From Oligoflexia bacterium (lineage in GTDB: Bacteria > Bdellovibrionota > Bacteriovoracia > Bacteriovoracales > Bacteriovoracaceae), in the NCBI GenBank assembly GCA_015231325.1, contig JADGBS010000011.1, positions 1 to 38,869 of the forward strand: a DNA stretch of 38,869 nucleotides, in the 5' to 3' direction. Under the pieces are notes generated by a model. That model saw only the letters and a program-made list of their open reading frames with translations, searched no databases and was not told where the DNA came from. Below, one piece after another: positions 1 to 6,637 of this stretch. A program made the position numbers and the translations under genes. Numbering within the stretch: position 1 is the stretch's first letter; the number at the start of each line of letters is the position of its first letter.

Positions 1-163
1 CGGTATTAACAGATCGTTCTGCTGCATAAGTAGAAGAAACAGTAAGTCCCATCAAACTTAAATAGAATGAGTTCATTATAAAAAAATAAACATTGGTCAA
101 AATAAGCAAATGTCGGAGCAATCTTTTCAAGGAAAAACTGGCGTAAAAAGAGTTGATCATCAT
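1..163 (-). CDS. Exported protein of unknown function, N-terminal part only
   Basis: Only the first 54 codons lie in the window; the gene runs off the left edge. The start ATG overlaps the TGA stop of the 506-residue gene upstream (ATGA overlap), with an AAGGGATG ribosome-binding stretch about 8 bases before it, so the two genes are probably translationally coupled. The N-terminus is a long signal-peptide-like sequence: a basic stretch (KRLLRH, residues 13-18), a hydrophobic core, then STYAAE at residues 45-50, a plausible signal peptidase I site. An internal ATG at codon 30 would give a shorter, more ordinary signal peptide but has no visible ribosome-binding site. No function can be assigned from this fragment. 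Confidence 0.6.
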   Translation of the reverse strand, partial: MMINSFYASFSLKRLLRHLLILTNVYFFIMNSFYLSLMGLTVSSTYAAERSVNT

Positions 164-1680
164 TTTACACATCCCTTACGAAAATCGATAAAGAAATATT
201 CTAATCTGGTTTGAGACTGTTCTTTCAAAACCGTTTGCGCCAATAACTTGCACTCTTCGAAGGTCTTATCGCTGTCTTTCGGCATCATCGCTGTACCATT
301 GCTTTCAAATCTTTTTGCCAAAAGATTCATTTGTCGCCTAATTTCGTTAGAATATCTCGACAACTCTTTACAAGAAGCATAATGCGCCTGAGCAAACATT
401 TCTTGAAAATTTCGAGCATAATCGGTGGTTAATGCGTTAACTTGCGCCACAAAAGATGCAGAAGATAAATTCTGTTTTATAATCTTCTCATTAATATTTT
501 TTATGTACTGCGTGCCTGATAAGGCCATTCTTCTCGAGTAGTATGGCGCAAAATATTTGTAAAGTCCGTTCCTTGCCTGAGTATCAATACGCTCCAGATC
601 GCCCCTTATTGCAGAATATATTTCCGCTCCTTTTAGTTCTATTTCGATATCATTTATTAATTGATGTGCTCCTTTGATATTAAGCTTAGACAGCATCGCA
701 TTGGTTAAAACCTTCCAAGTATTTGGTATGACCTGGACAAGATAGTTTCTTTTTGCACTTAGTTCCTTAATGGTGTATTCCATTCTGGCAATCTCACCCT
801 TATATTTGTCGAGATCTAGATCTACTTCCCTTAGTTGTCGTAATTCGGGGGTTAATATTTTAAAATGGGTAATTACGCCTAATTCTGGACTGGTTACAAC
901 ATCCCGAATGCTCATTTGAACTGCAGCGATCTCTTTATAACTTTTTTTCAGTTTTATGATCAAATTTTTTTCTGCTTCATCCAATGATCCTTGTTCTGGA
1001 ATATTTTTAGTAAGATTTAAAATTTTGATATATTGAATTTTATATGTTTCTATACTATTTATTTGTGTGTATTCTGGTTGATGAGCTTTTAACGTCTCCT
1101 TCAGTCTAGAAACCCACCCATTGTGCATTTCGTTAATTTGGTTAAAATGGTTATTTATTTCATTAGTGTTAACTAACATTTGGTGTAAAGAGATAATTAC
1201 ACCGCTTGTTTTCGGGGCGATACTATTTAATTTTGTTATACGAGCATCTACAACATCAACCTTTTTTGCTAAAATATAATTTTCTTGTATTAGCTCACCT
1301 ATCTGCACCTTTATTTTATTTTTCTCTTTTTCAATATCTGTCCATTCTTGTGAAAGGTTTGCAGCACTAAGCTCCGCATTTTTCCTTTTCCGTCCAAGAT
1401 TTGTGATATCCTGGTGGACATTGAATAATGAAGTACGTAATTCTGGTATATTACGCTTTACTTTATCAATATTGTTATTAAGTTTAAAAATAGTATTATT
1501 AGCATCATATATACTTAAATCTGTCGCTGAAATCGCTTTATCTAATTCCCAATTTTTCGCCTTTAAATCCCATATTCTTGATTCAAGCTTCCTCAATGTG
1601 GTAGTATCACTGCTGGCATAAACCGTGATGACGTTGGCAATAAAAAGAAAGGTCGTATACAGATATAAAAACTGCTTCAT
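160..1680 (-). CDS. Exported coiled-coil protein, unknown function
   Basis: 506 residues. The N-terminus (MKQFLYLYTTFLFIANVITVYA) is a signal peptide with a plausible cleavage after VYA. Residues about 28-150 and 230-330 are rich in K, E, L, N and I with heptad-like spacing and almost no proline, so long coiled coils are likely. The C-terminal part has two cysteines (in ASCKEL and FEECKL) that could pair in the periplasm. An AGGAT ribosome-binding site lies 6 bases before the ATG. It sits 33 bases after the 391-residue exported gene and overlaps the next gene by 4 bases, so the three probably form one operon. I do not recognise the family. A periplasmic scaffold or fibre-forming role is possible but is inference only. 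Confidence 0.8.
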   Translation of the reverse strand: MKQFLYLYTTFLFIANVITVYASSDTTTLRKLESRIWDLKAKNWELDKAISATDLSIYDANNTIFKLNNNIDKVKRNIPELRTSLFNVHQDITNLGRKRKNAELSAANLSQEWTDIEKEKNKIKVQIGELIQENYILAKKVDVVDARITKLNSIAPKTSGVIISLHQMLVNTNEINNHFNQINEMHNGWVSRLKETLKAHQPEYTQINSIETYKIQYIKILNLTKNIPEQGSLDEAEKNLIIKLKKSYKEIAAVQMSIRDVVTSPELGVITHFKILTPELRQLREVDLDLDKYKGEIARMEYTIKELSAKRNYLVQVIPNTWKVLTNAMLSKLNIKGAHQLINDIEIELKGAEIYSAIRGDLERIDTQARNGLYKYFAPYYSRRMALSGTQYIKNINEKIIKQNLSSASFVAQVNALTTDYARNFQEMFAQAHYASCKELSRYSNEIRRQMNLLAKRFESNGTAMMPKDSDKTFEECKLLAQTVLKEQSQTRLEYFFIDFRKGCVK

Positions 1681-1713
1681 ATTTCTATCCTAAGTGTGAT
1701 CTTTTTTGGATAA

Positions 1714-2889
1714 TTAAAAAACATATTTGGCATAATCAAAAATCCAATTATATTTCTTTTTATTTTCGATAGAATTTTTGGAAGCAACTATTAATGCCAA
1801 TGCCGCTGATATATCCTCTTTTAATTGACTTTGAGCGAGAAAGTATTCATTAGCATTTTGATATCCTTGTTGGTTAATAATTTTTCCTTCTTTGACAAAG
1901 GGGGCCATGGAGACAGTATAGATGAAGTTGTTTTCACATTCCTGCCCTAGTAAGGCCTCTTTCTGTCGGAAAAACTCATCATAATCTAAAACCGGATTAT
2001 GATCGCAGGTCCCCTCTTTTTTTGGCATTTCTTCCTGGGAGACAGCTCCGATTGAAAGAGCATGTGATATTAAGGACTCGACTGATTTGATTGAATTAAA
2101 AGACAAATTATCAAGTTTCGAATCTGCGGGCAAACCCTCCGCTAACTTCAAAGTATTGACCATATGATAGATAGAACACAATGCCCCTTTATTACGATCA
2201 ACATATAACCCGTGCAATACTGCTGATTTCAAGATTAGATCTTTTAATCGCCCCGCATCAACTGACAAAGTATCCAGATCTCTGTTAATTAATAATTCAT
2301 CGAATTCAATTCTTATGTTTGAAGCAGTTATATGGCATGCCGACGGAATCTGTCGGCCCCCCATGCTTCCATCACCAAGAGGATGTGAAGCGTCAAAAAA
2401 ATTAAATACAAAAGACAGTTCAAATAAATTGCTATTAATGGAGTTTTCATAGACATAAAGGGCGGTTCCTTCTTCCGAAACCAGAGAAAAACTATAGTTG
2501 TTCGTACCAGTAAACACCCTTCCTAATAAGGAATTATTCGAAAAGAGAGACATTTTATCGTTTCTGAATTGATCCTTCCAACAGTTCCCTGAATTTGACC
2601 AATCTAAGGTAAATTTAATTTTCGGTGTAAGACCACCTAAACGAAACGGGGTAATCTTGTTATTAACAAATACGCTCTCTAAGTCATAATCGTGGTTATC
2701 AAATGAAATTTTTTTTTGTATTGGCAAAGCTATTTTTAATTCTTCAATGTCTAGCTTACAAAACTGTTTAAAACCAAAACCTTCCCGTCCACACTTTAAT
2801 AGTTGAATTCTACTATTTATACTAACGTTTTTTTGCGACCATACGCTTGAGGATAAAAATAAAATCGGTGTTAAAATAACCACAACCAC
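1714..2889 (-). CDS. Exported protein of unknown function
   Basis: 391 residues. It appears to start at GTG, because a TGA lies in the same frame two codons upstream; no in-frame ATG is available. The N-terminus is hydrophobic (VVVILTPILFLSSSVWSQ) and ends in a plausible signal peptidase site, although the usual positive charge before the core is missing. The mature part has scattered cysteines (for example in LLKCGRE, KQFCKL, GNCWKD, PSACHI, GTCDHN, GQECEN), suggesting disulfides outside the cytoplasm. No catalytic motif was recognised. It is the first long gene of the left-edge operon and is followed 33 bases later by the coiled-coil exported protein. A sequencing or true frameshift at the 5' end cannot be excluded, given the odd signal peptide. 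Confidence 0.75.
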   Translation of the reverse strand: MVVVILTPILFLSSSVWSQKNVSINSRIQLLKCGREGFGFKQFCKLDIEELKIALPIQKKISFDNHDYDLESVFVNNKITPFRLGGLTPKIKFTLDWSNSGNCWKDQFRNDKMSLFSNNSLLGRVFTGTNNYSFSLVSEEGTALYVYENSINSNLFELSFVFNFFDASHPLGDGSMGGRQIPSACHITASNIRIEFDELLINRDLDTLSVDAGRLKDLILKSAVLHGLYVDRNKGALCSIYHMVNTLKLAEGLPADSKLDNLSFNSIKSVESLISHALSIGAVSQEEMPKKEGTCDHNPVLDYDEFFRQKEALLGQECENNFIYTVSMAPFVKEGKIINQQGYQNANEYFLAQSQLKEDISAALALIVASKNSIENKKKYNWIFDYAKYVF

Positions 2890-2905
2890 CTTTCATCTCT
2901 TTTCG

Positions 2906-3079
2906 TTAAAGACCAACAACACCAACTGATTCTTCAATGATATTTACTAACTTTTGTTCTAAGCTAATACCGTCGCTAAGAATCTTAGTAGTCATATTAT
3001 CAATATGTCCATTCCTATCTGGCGATTGTCTGCACTTCCAGTTAGGATTAGATTCAGATAAAACGCATTCAAACTCCAT
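2906..3079 (-). CDS. Possible small protein (57 residues)
   Basis: An open frame from ATG to TAA lies just upstream (16 bases) of the 391-residue exported gene on the same strand. The product is hydrophilic with no signal peptide (it begins MEFECVLSESNPNWKC). There is no convincing ribosome-binding site, only TTTAAAG before the ATG. The frame stays open further upstream through the hairpin repeat at 3115-3179, so this could also be the tail of a gene truncated when the repeat inserted. It is reported because the gap otherwise holds no gene; reality uncertain. Confidence 0.25.
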   Translation of the reverse strand: MEFECVLSESNPNWKCRQSPDRNGHIDNMTTKILSDGISLEQKLVNIIEESVGVVGL

Positions 3080-3093
3080 CTTTAAACGATAGA

Positions 3094-3119
3094 GAAGCCT
3101 AGGTACGAAGCCTAGGTAC
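3094..3119. repeat. 13-bp tandem duplication
   Basis: GAAGCCTAGGTAC occurs twice head to tail (3094-3106 and 3107-3119), perfectly. It abuts and overlaps the outer end of the hairpin repeat (GGTACC at 3115-3120). It may be a duplication made at, or after, insertion of that repeat. Confidence 0.85.
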
Positions 3120-3179
3120 CAATAGACTTTTTTTGAAACAAATATCGAGTTGTAAAAGAAGTCAACAGGTACCTTTTTG
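3115..3179 (+). repeat. Hairpin-forming interspersed repeat, copy 1 (MITE/REP-like)
   Basis: 65 bp, matching copy 2 at 4260-4324 except for two substitutions. Both ends carry GGTACC. Inside these, GACTT followed by a T run pairs with an A run followed by AAGTC, so the whole element can fold into one long hairpin with a roughly 20-base loop. It has no coding capacity of its own. The two copies lie in the same orientation on either side of the XRE-HicA-HicB genes. The class (miniature transposable element or REP-type palindrome) is inferred from structure; no transposase is present in the window. Confidence 0.8.
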
Positions 3180-3243
3180 TCTTTTTTGATTGATCACGGC
3201 CAGCTTCTGACGTTTTTAACCCTGGTCCCTGTATCAAGGACGC

Positions 3244-3510
3244 TCACGCCTTTATGGCCCTCTTGGCAATTTTTTTATTTTCCGAACGAATAAGCAAGTC
3301 TGGAAAGATTATTAACTCACTTTCTGACCGAGACTCAGGAATACTCAACCCTTCTTCTATCATTCCTTCAATGTGGAATTTAATTGCTTCATAAATGTTT
3401 TTCTCGGTCTCTTCTTTATTTTTACCTTCGGATATACATCCTGGTAGGTCAGGAACATATGCGCTATATCCACTCTGTGTTTTCTCAAAAATCACTAAAT
3501 ATTTCTGCAT
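3244..3510 (-). CDS. hicB: HicB-family antitoxin
   Basis: 88 residues. HicB antitoxins bind and neutralise HicA mRNA interferases and often repress their own operon. The N-terminus shows the HicB signature: YLVIFEKTQSGYSAYVPDLPGC at residues 4-25, then a helix ending in IEGMIEEGL (residues 47-55) and the SIPESRSE segment. A GAGG ribosome-binding site lies 6 bases before the ATG. The short C-terminus (LLIRSENKKIAKRAIKA) does not look like the helix-turn-helix or ribbon-helix-helix DNA-binding domain many HicB proteins carry, so repression may depend on the separate XRE protein encoded upstream. It follows the hicA remnant by 10 bases. The antitoxin is intact while the toxin is broken. Confidence 0.9.
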   Translation of the reverse strand: MQKYLVIFEKTQSGYSAYVPDLPGCISEGKNKEETEKNIYEAIKFHIEGMIEEGLSIPESRSESELIIFPDLLIRSENKKIAKRAIKA

Positions 3511-3520
3511 AGTTAACCTC

Positions 3521-3715
3521 TTAATCTCTGATTATTTGTGCTTGTTTTAGGACACTAGCAACGGTTCCTTTGGCAAGTTCACTAGACATCTTATGAACAG
3601 GTATAGTAACCAAGCCTTTTTTAATTGGATGTCTATACTGCTTATGACTTCCTTTTTACCTAACCTCACACCATCCGTCATGTTCAATAATTTTGATAAT
3701 TTCCTTCACCTTCAA
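3521..3715 (-). pseudogene. hicA: HicA mRNA interferase toxin, inactivated by an in-frame stop
   Basis: Reading from a TTG start at 3715 (AGGA 9 bases upstream) gives a HicA N-terminus, KVKEIIKIIEHDGWCEVR, then TAA at 3658-3656 (codon 20). The same frame continues with KGSHKQYRHPIKKGLVTIP and VHKMSSELAKGTVASVLKQA, and ends at TAA 3523-3521, exactly where a HicA should end (64 residues, 10 bases before hicB). HicA proteins normally have a glutamine or similar residue before KGSH, and CAA to TAA is a single C-to-T change. The stop precedes the conserved catalytic histidine of the GSH motif, and no good internal start exists. No frameshift is needed. The toxin is therefore dead, unless the stop is a sequencing error or is read through. 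Confidence 0.85.
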
Positions 3716-3775
3716 AATTTTAATTCCTAAATTTTAACAGGATACTTCTATTTTAATCGATTATGACCCTTTTTA

Positions 3776-4078
3776 CTATGCCATCATTTTTACTTTAAAT
3801 TTTAAATCTGCCTTACACAATTGATCCTGAATTGTTGCTTGAACTGCTATTAGTTCAGATAGACCACAACGCTTAGCAATTTTTACAGCGAGGGCAACAC
3901 TCACTAACTGTCTCCCCATTTCTATATCACAAAGTGTACTCTTAGAGATTCCCATTTTTTTGGCCATCTCTACTTGAGTCAAATTCAGTGATGCTCTAGC
4001 GCCCCTAATAAAAACTCCAAAGCTTTCTGGACCCGATTTTTCATTAAAAATATTTTTTTGTCTCATACTAGTATTCAT
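3776..4078 (-). CDS. XRE-family helix-turn-helix regulator
   Basis: 100 residues. A single XRE/Cro-type DNA-binding domain spans about residues 20-75: FGVFIRGARASLNLTQVEMA, then KKMGISKSTLCDIEMGRQ, where the LTQVEMAKKMGISKSTLCDIE stretch is the helix-turn-helix. It lacks other domains. It is the first gene of a three-gene unit with hicA (60 bases downstream) and hicB, and has a perfect inverted repeat directly in front of its start. It probably represses its own unit, supplying the DNA binding that the short HicB lacks (inference). It could also be an orphan antitoxin of another type. No Shine-Dalgarno precedes the ATG; the predicted transcript start is at or next to the ATG, suggesting a leaderless mRNA. 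Confidence 0.85.
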   Translation of the reverse strand: MNTSMRQKNIFNEKSGPESFGVFIRGARASLNLTQVEMAKKMGISKSTLCDIEMGRQLVSVALAVKIAKRCGLSELIAVQATIQDQLCKADLKFKVKMMA

Positions 4079-4084
4079 TCGTAT

Positions 4085-4114
4085 TTAGTACGGCAAAAAA
4101 CCGTACCTGTCAAC
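4085..4114 (-). promoter_or_regulatory. Predicted promoter with embedded operator for the XRE-hicAB unit
   Basis: On the minus strand TTGACA (4114-4109) is a perfect -35 box. Seventeen bases later comes TACTAA (4090-4085), a weak -10 box. Between and overlapping them lies an inverted repeat, GTACGG-7 bases-CCGTAC (4088-4093 and 4101-4106 on the plus strand), placed so that a bound dimer would block RNA polymerase. The -10 box ends 6 bases before the ATG, so the message would have almost no leader. The boxes and repeat are seen directly; autoregulation by the adjacent XRE protein is inferred. Confidence 0.55.
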
Positions 4115-4203
4115 ATAAAAATATATGGAGTTTCCCCATCCTGAAAATTAACAAACCAACCCATCACCAATACGAATCATAAGATGGGAACTGTTCCTAT
4201 AGG

Positions 4204-4259
4204 GGTCTAGGGGGATCTAGGTACGGGTCTAGGGGCGGTCTAGCTAGGGGTCTAGCTAA
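4204..4259. repeat. Degenerate CTAG-rich tandem repeat
   Basis: Five short units built on GTCTAG, ATCTAG or GTCTAGCTAG follow each other, separated by G runs. The block abuts hairpin repeat copy 2, as the 13-bp tandem abuts copy 1. The rest of the 4079-4421 gap holds the XRE promoter, hairpin copy 2 and about 95 bases of sequence (4325-4421) in which I see nothing. Confidence 0.6.
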
Positions 4260-4324
4260 GGTACCAATAGACTTTTTTTGGAACAAATGTCGAGTTGTAA
4301 AAGAAGTCAACAGGTACCTTTTTG
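4260..4324 (+). repeat. Hairpin-forming interspersed repeat, copy 2 (MITE/REP-like)
   Basis: Second copy of the 65-bp element at 3115-3179, same orientation, 63 of 65 bases identical. The outer 15 bases at 4258-4272 match the reverse complement of 4306-4320 at 12 of 15 positions (AAGGTACC is perfect), forming imperfect terminal inverted repeats. Together the copies bracket a 1.2-kb segment with the XRE, hicA and hicB genes. Confidence 0.8.
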
Positions 4325-4421
4325 CAATTATCATAGGTGATAGTCGCAAGGCCGATGCTGCCTATTTAGATAGTTGTCGCATCAAAAGAAATATTGTCGA
4401 ATATGTTAACTTCTTTTATAT

Positions 4422-6551
4422 TTAAACACGCGGAATTACTGCGCGAGTAATATTGCGTACTAAAGTATCCCTATCTACCCAAATATTCCCTCTGTCACAT
4501 TCAAAATCTTGAGAGATTCGCATTGTGCTACAATCTTCTCCCCAAGAATTACGAACAAGATACTGACACCGACCAGCTATATTTCTTCTTCCTATTATTA
4601 ACGAAGCATGTCCATCAATTATATTAGCATTTCCGGGAGTTGAGTTATCATAATTTCTTCCATTACGCAAAAGGCCTGCATGATAACTAATTCCAATGGG
4701 TAAGGTGTTCATTCCTTTTTCTAAATTAGAATCAATCTGATCAAAAACACCGTTGGCACTCACATCAGGACCAATTTCTTTGGTATCAAAACTAAAAGAC
4801 GCATTTTTCCTTTGTTTCGGGCCACAATAGGCACCAATAAAATCGTTCACTGCTTTTTTTGCACCAACATTAATCATCGAATCGAGTATTCCTTCTGCGT
4901 TATTAAGAAAATTATTCAATGTCCATCCAAAATTTCTTTGAGGATCTATTCGACAAATTTCAGCATCTAATTGTTGGAGATGAATTCTTGCCAAAGGGAC
5001 TCCATGTGCAGAAAGGAAACGGCATTGTTCTTCGGTTAAAAGAGAAGGAGATCTATCAATAACGCTAGCTCCACTTGATTTCATTTGCTCGCAAATATTA
5101 TTAGGTAAAATTATTTTACCTGCGTTAAAGGGTCTAAGTTGCCTCAGCATTTCAGTATCAGTAGCAGGATTATTCCATGTATACTCCTTTACAATATTCC
5201 TGCTCTCATCGTAATCATAAAGGTGTAGATTCCCATCTACACCATCTAATAAAAAAATAGGGCAATCCTCTTTCTTTAATGATGAAGATATCCGAGTTTT
5301 ACTTATGTTGACCTCACACCCTTTAGTGGGTGTGATTCCTGCATTTTCTGAAAATTGCTTGACTCCACTGAAAACTGTTCTCACTTCTTCCGGTGTAGTG
5401 TTAAGAACTGGTATCGTTTCCGTTTGCCCATTACTGATTGAGTGCACATACAAAACACCATCAATCAGAGTCAGTCCAGGATTTTCACCACTAGCAGGGG
5501 CCCTTCCAGAAATTAAATAAAATCTACAATGCTCGGTTCGTTTTCTAATATCGGTCATGGTTTGGTGAGGAACTCTGTGCGTTTTATCCGTTGATTGACT
5601 TATTCGATTTATATTCAAAGAGCTGATAATTCTACGTGAATTGACCAGCCGTTCTTGTTTATTTAATAAGTTCTTTATCTCTTCTTCTATTTTTGCCAAA
5701 TCTTCCTTTGCTTTTTTGAGTTCTCCTTGTACCCTTTCTTTTCTTTCCTGATCACTCACATCACTACTAAATGATTCTACTTCATCCTCTTTATTAAACA
5801 CAACTTTGTATAGTCTGGTTTTTTCTTGTCCAAGTCTAACCGCTTCCTCTTTGTAGCTAGAATTTATTTTTGCCAAAGCATTGATCTTCCTTTGCTCTTC
5901 TGCGATAAATTCATCTGTTATATCGTTAACGTTTTCCTCATACCGTTCGCTTGTTTTGCCAAAATGAGCATTAAGCTCCTCGCTTAATTTTCTTCTAAGA
6001 TCCATCCTTTGAATATCGCTGATATTGTGTAATGCTCTTAAATTCTCGAACGTACTCATAAATTCCCTTACTCTATCCATAGAATCAACATTGTCTGCTT
6101 TTCTTTCAAAAAACTCTTCAGAACAACTTCCATTTTGACTTAATGTTGCAAGTGCTGATTGCAATTTTCCACCGCTCAATGCTTCTATGGTCGACTGGCC
6201 TGATAATATACTATCTACATAACCTGTGGGGGTATTATTGAACAAATTTTCGACCGTGGTCGCAACTATCGAAGTTCGATAATTTTTTTGGTCCTCAGTA
6301 AGCTCTATCCCCTCTAATCCCCATCCCTTTTTCAATACAGCATCATACATTTGTGCTGCAGCGACAGCATAACATGACCCTGTATCTTTTTGATTTCTTA
6401 CAGGAACATGTTCCATCGAAAACCCCTGTCTGCGCAGGTCAATTACATCACCATCATTTCCACATCCTGCATTTAGGGAATCCGTTTGCATCATGGTACT
6501 GCACATTAAAAGATTAAGCACACATAAGAAATACTTAAAGTAACAGTCCAT
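4422..6551 (-). CDS. Exported papain-like (C1 family) cysteine protease with a very large insertion
   Basis: 709 residues from the chosen ATG, which has a strong GGGGAGG site 8 bases upstream and begins a hydrophobic signal sequence (residues 1-27). A longer frame opens 39 codons earlier but has neither feature. The papain triad is visible. VRNQKDTGSCYAVAAAQ gives oxyanion Gln54 and nucleophile Cys60. DGHASLIIG gives His648. LVRNSWGEDC gives Asn668 in the classic NSWG context. Papain-type enzymes normally have about 130 residues between Cys and His; here there are nearly 590. That insert includes a charged coiled-coil stretch (about residues 170-310) and a region resembling no family I know. 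The enzyme probably acts in the periplasm or outside the cell. Its substrate is unknown; the insert may be regulatory or adhesive. Confidence 0.85.
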   Translation of the reverse strand: MDCYFKYFLCVLNLLMCSTMMQTDSLNAGCGNDGDVIDLRRQGFSMEHVPVRNQKDTGSCYAVAAAQMYDAVLKKGWGLEGIELTEDQKNYRTSIVATTVENLFNNTPTGYVDSILSGQSTIEALSGGKLQSALATLSQNGSCSEEFFERKADNVDSMDRVREFMSTFENLRALHNISDIQRMDLRRKLSEELNAHFGKTSERYEENVNDITDEFIAEEQRKINALAKINSSYKEEAVRLGQEKTRLYKVVFNKEDEVESFSSDVSDQERKERVQGELKKAKEDLAKIEEEIKNLLNKQERLVNSRRIISSLNINRISQSTDKTHRVPHQTMTDIRKRTEHCRFYLISGRAPASGENPGLTLIDGVLYVHSISNGQTETIPVLNTTPEEVRTVFSGVKQFSENAGITPTKGCEVNISKTRISSSLKKEDCPIFLLDGVDGNLHLYDYDESRNIVKEYTWNNPATDTEMLRQLRPFNAGKIILPNNICEQMKSSGASVIDRSPSLLTEEQCRFLSAHGVPLARIHLQQLDAEICRIDPQRNFGWTLNNFLNNAEGILDSMINVGAKKAVNDFIGAYCGPKQRKNASFSFDTKEIGPDVSANGVFDQIDSNLEKGMNTLPIGISYHAGLLRNGRNYDNSTPGNANIIDGHASLIIGRRNIAGRCQYLVRNSWGEDCSTMRISQDFECDRGNIWVDRDTLVRNITRAVIPRV

Positions 6552-6637
6552 AAAATCAACCTCCCCTTGTATGAATAGAATATGAAACAAAAAGTATTGA
6601 GCGGACCAAGTACGCCTGCTCTGTAACTCTATTGGCA

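Noticed and set aside
2857..2899. Alternative ATG start (MKGGCGYF) for the 391-residue exported protein
   Set aside because: That frame hits a stop after about 24 codons, so the GTG in the long frame is preferred.
3521..3715. A frameshift as the cause of the broken hicA
   Set aside because: Both halves are in the same frame; the only defect is the TAA codon, so a nonsense change is the simpler reading.
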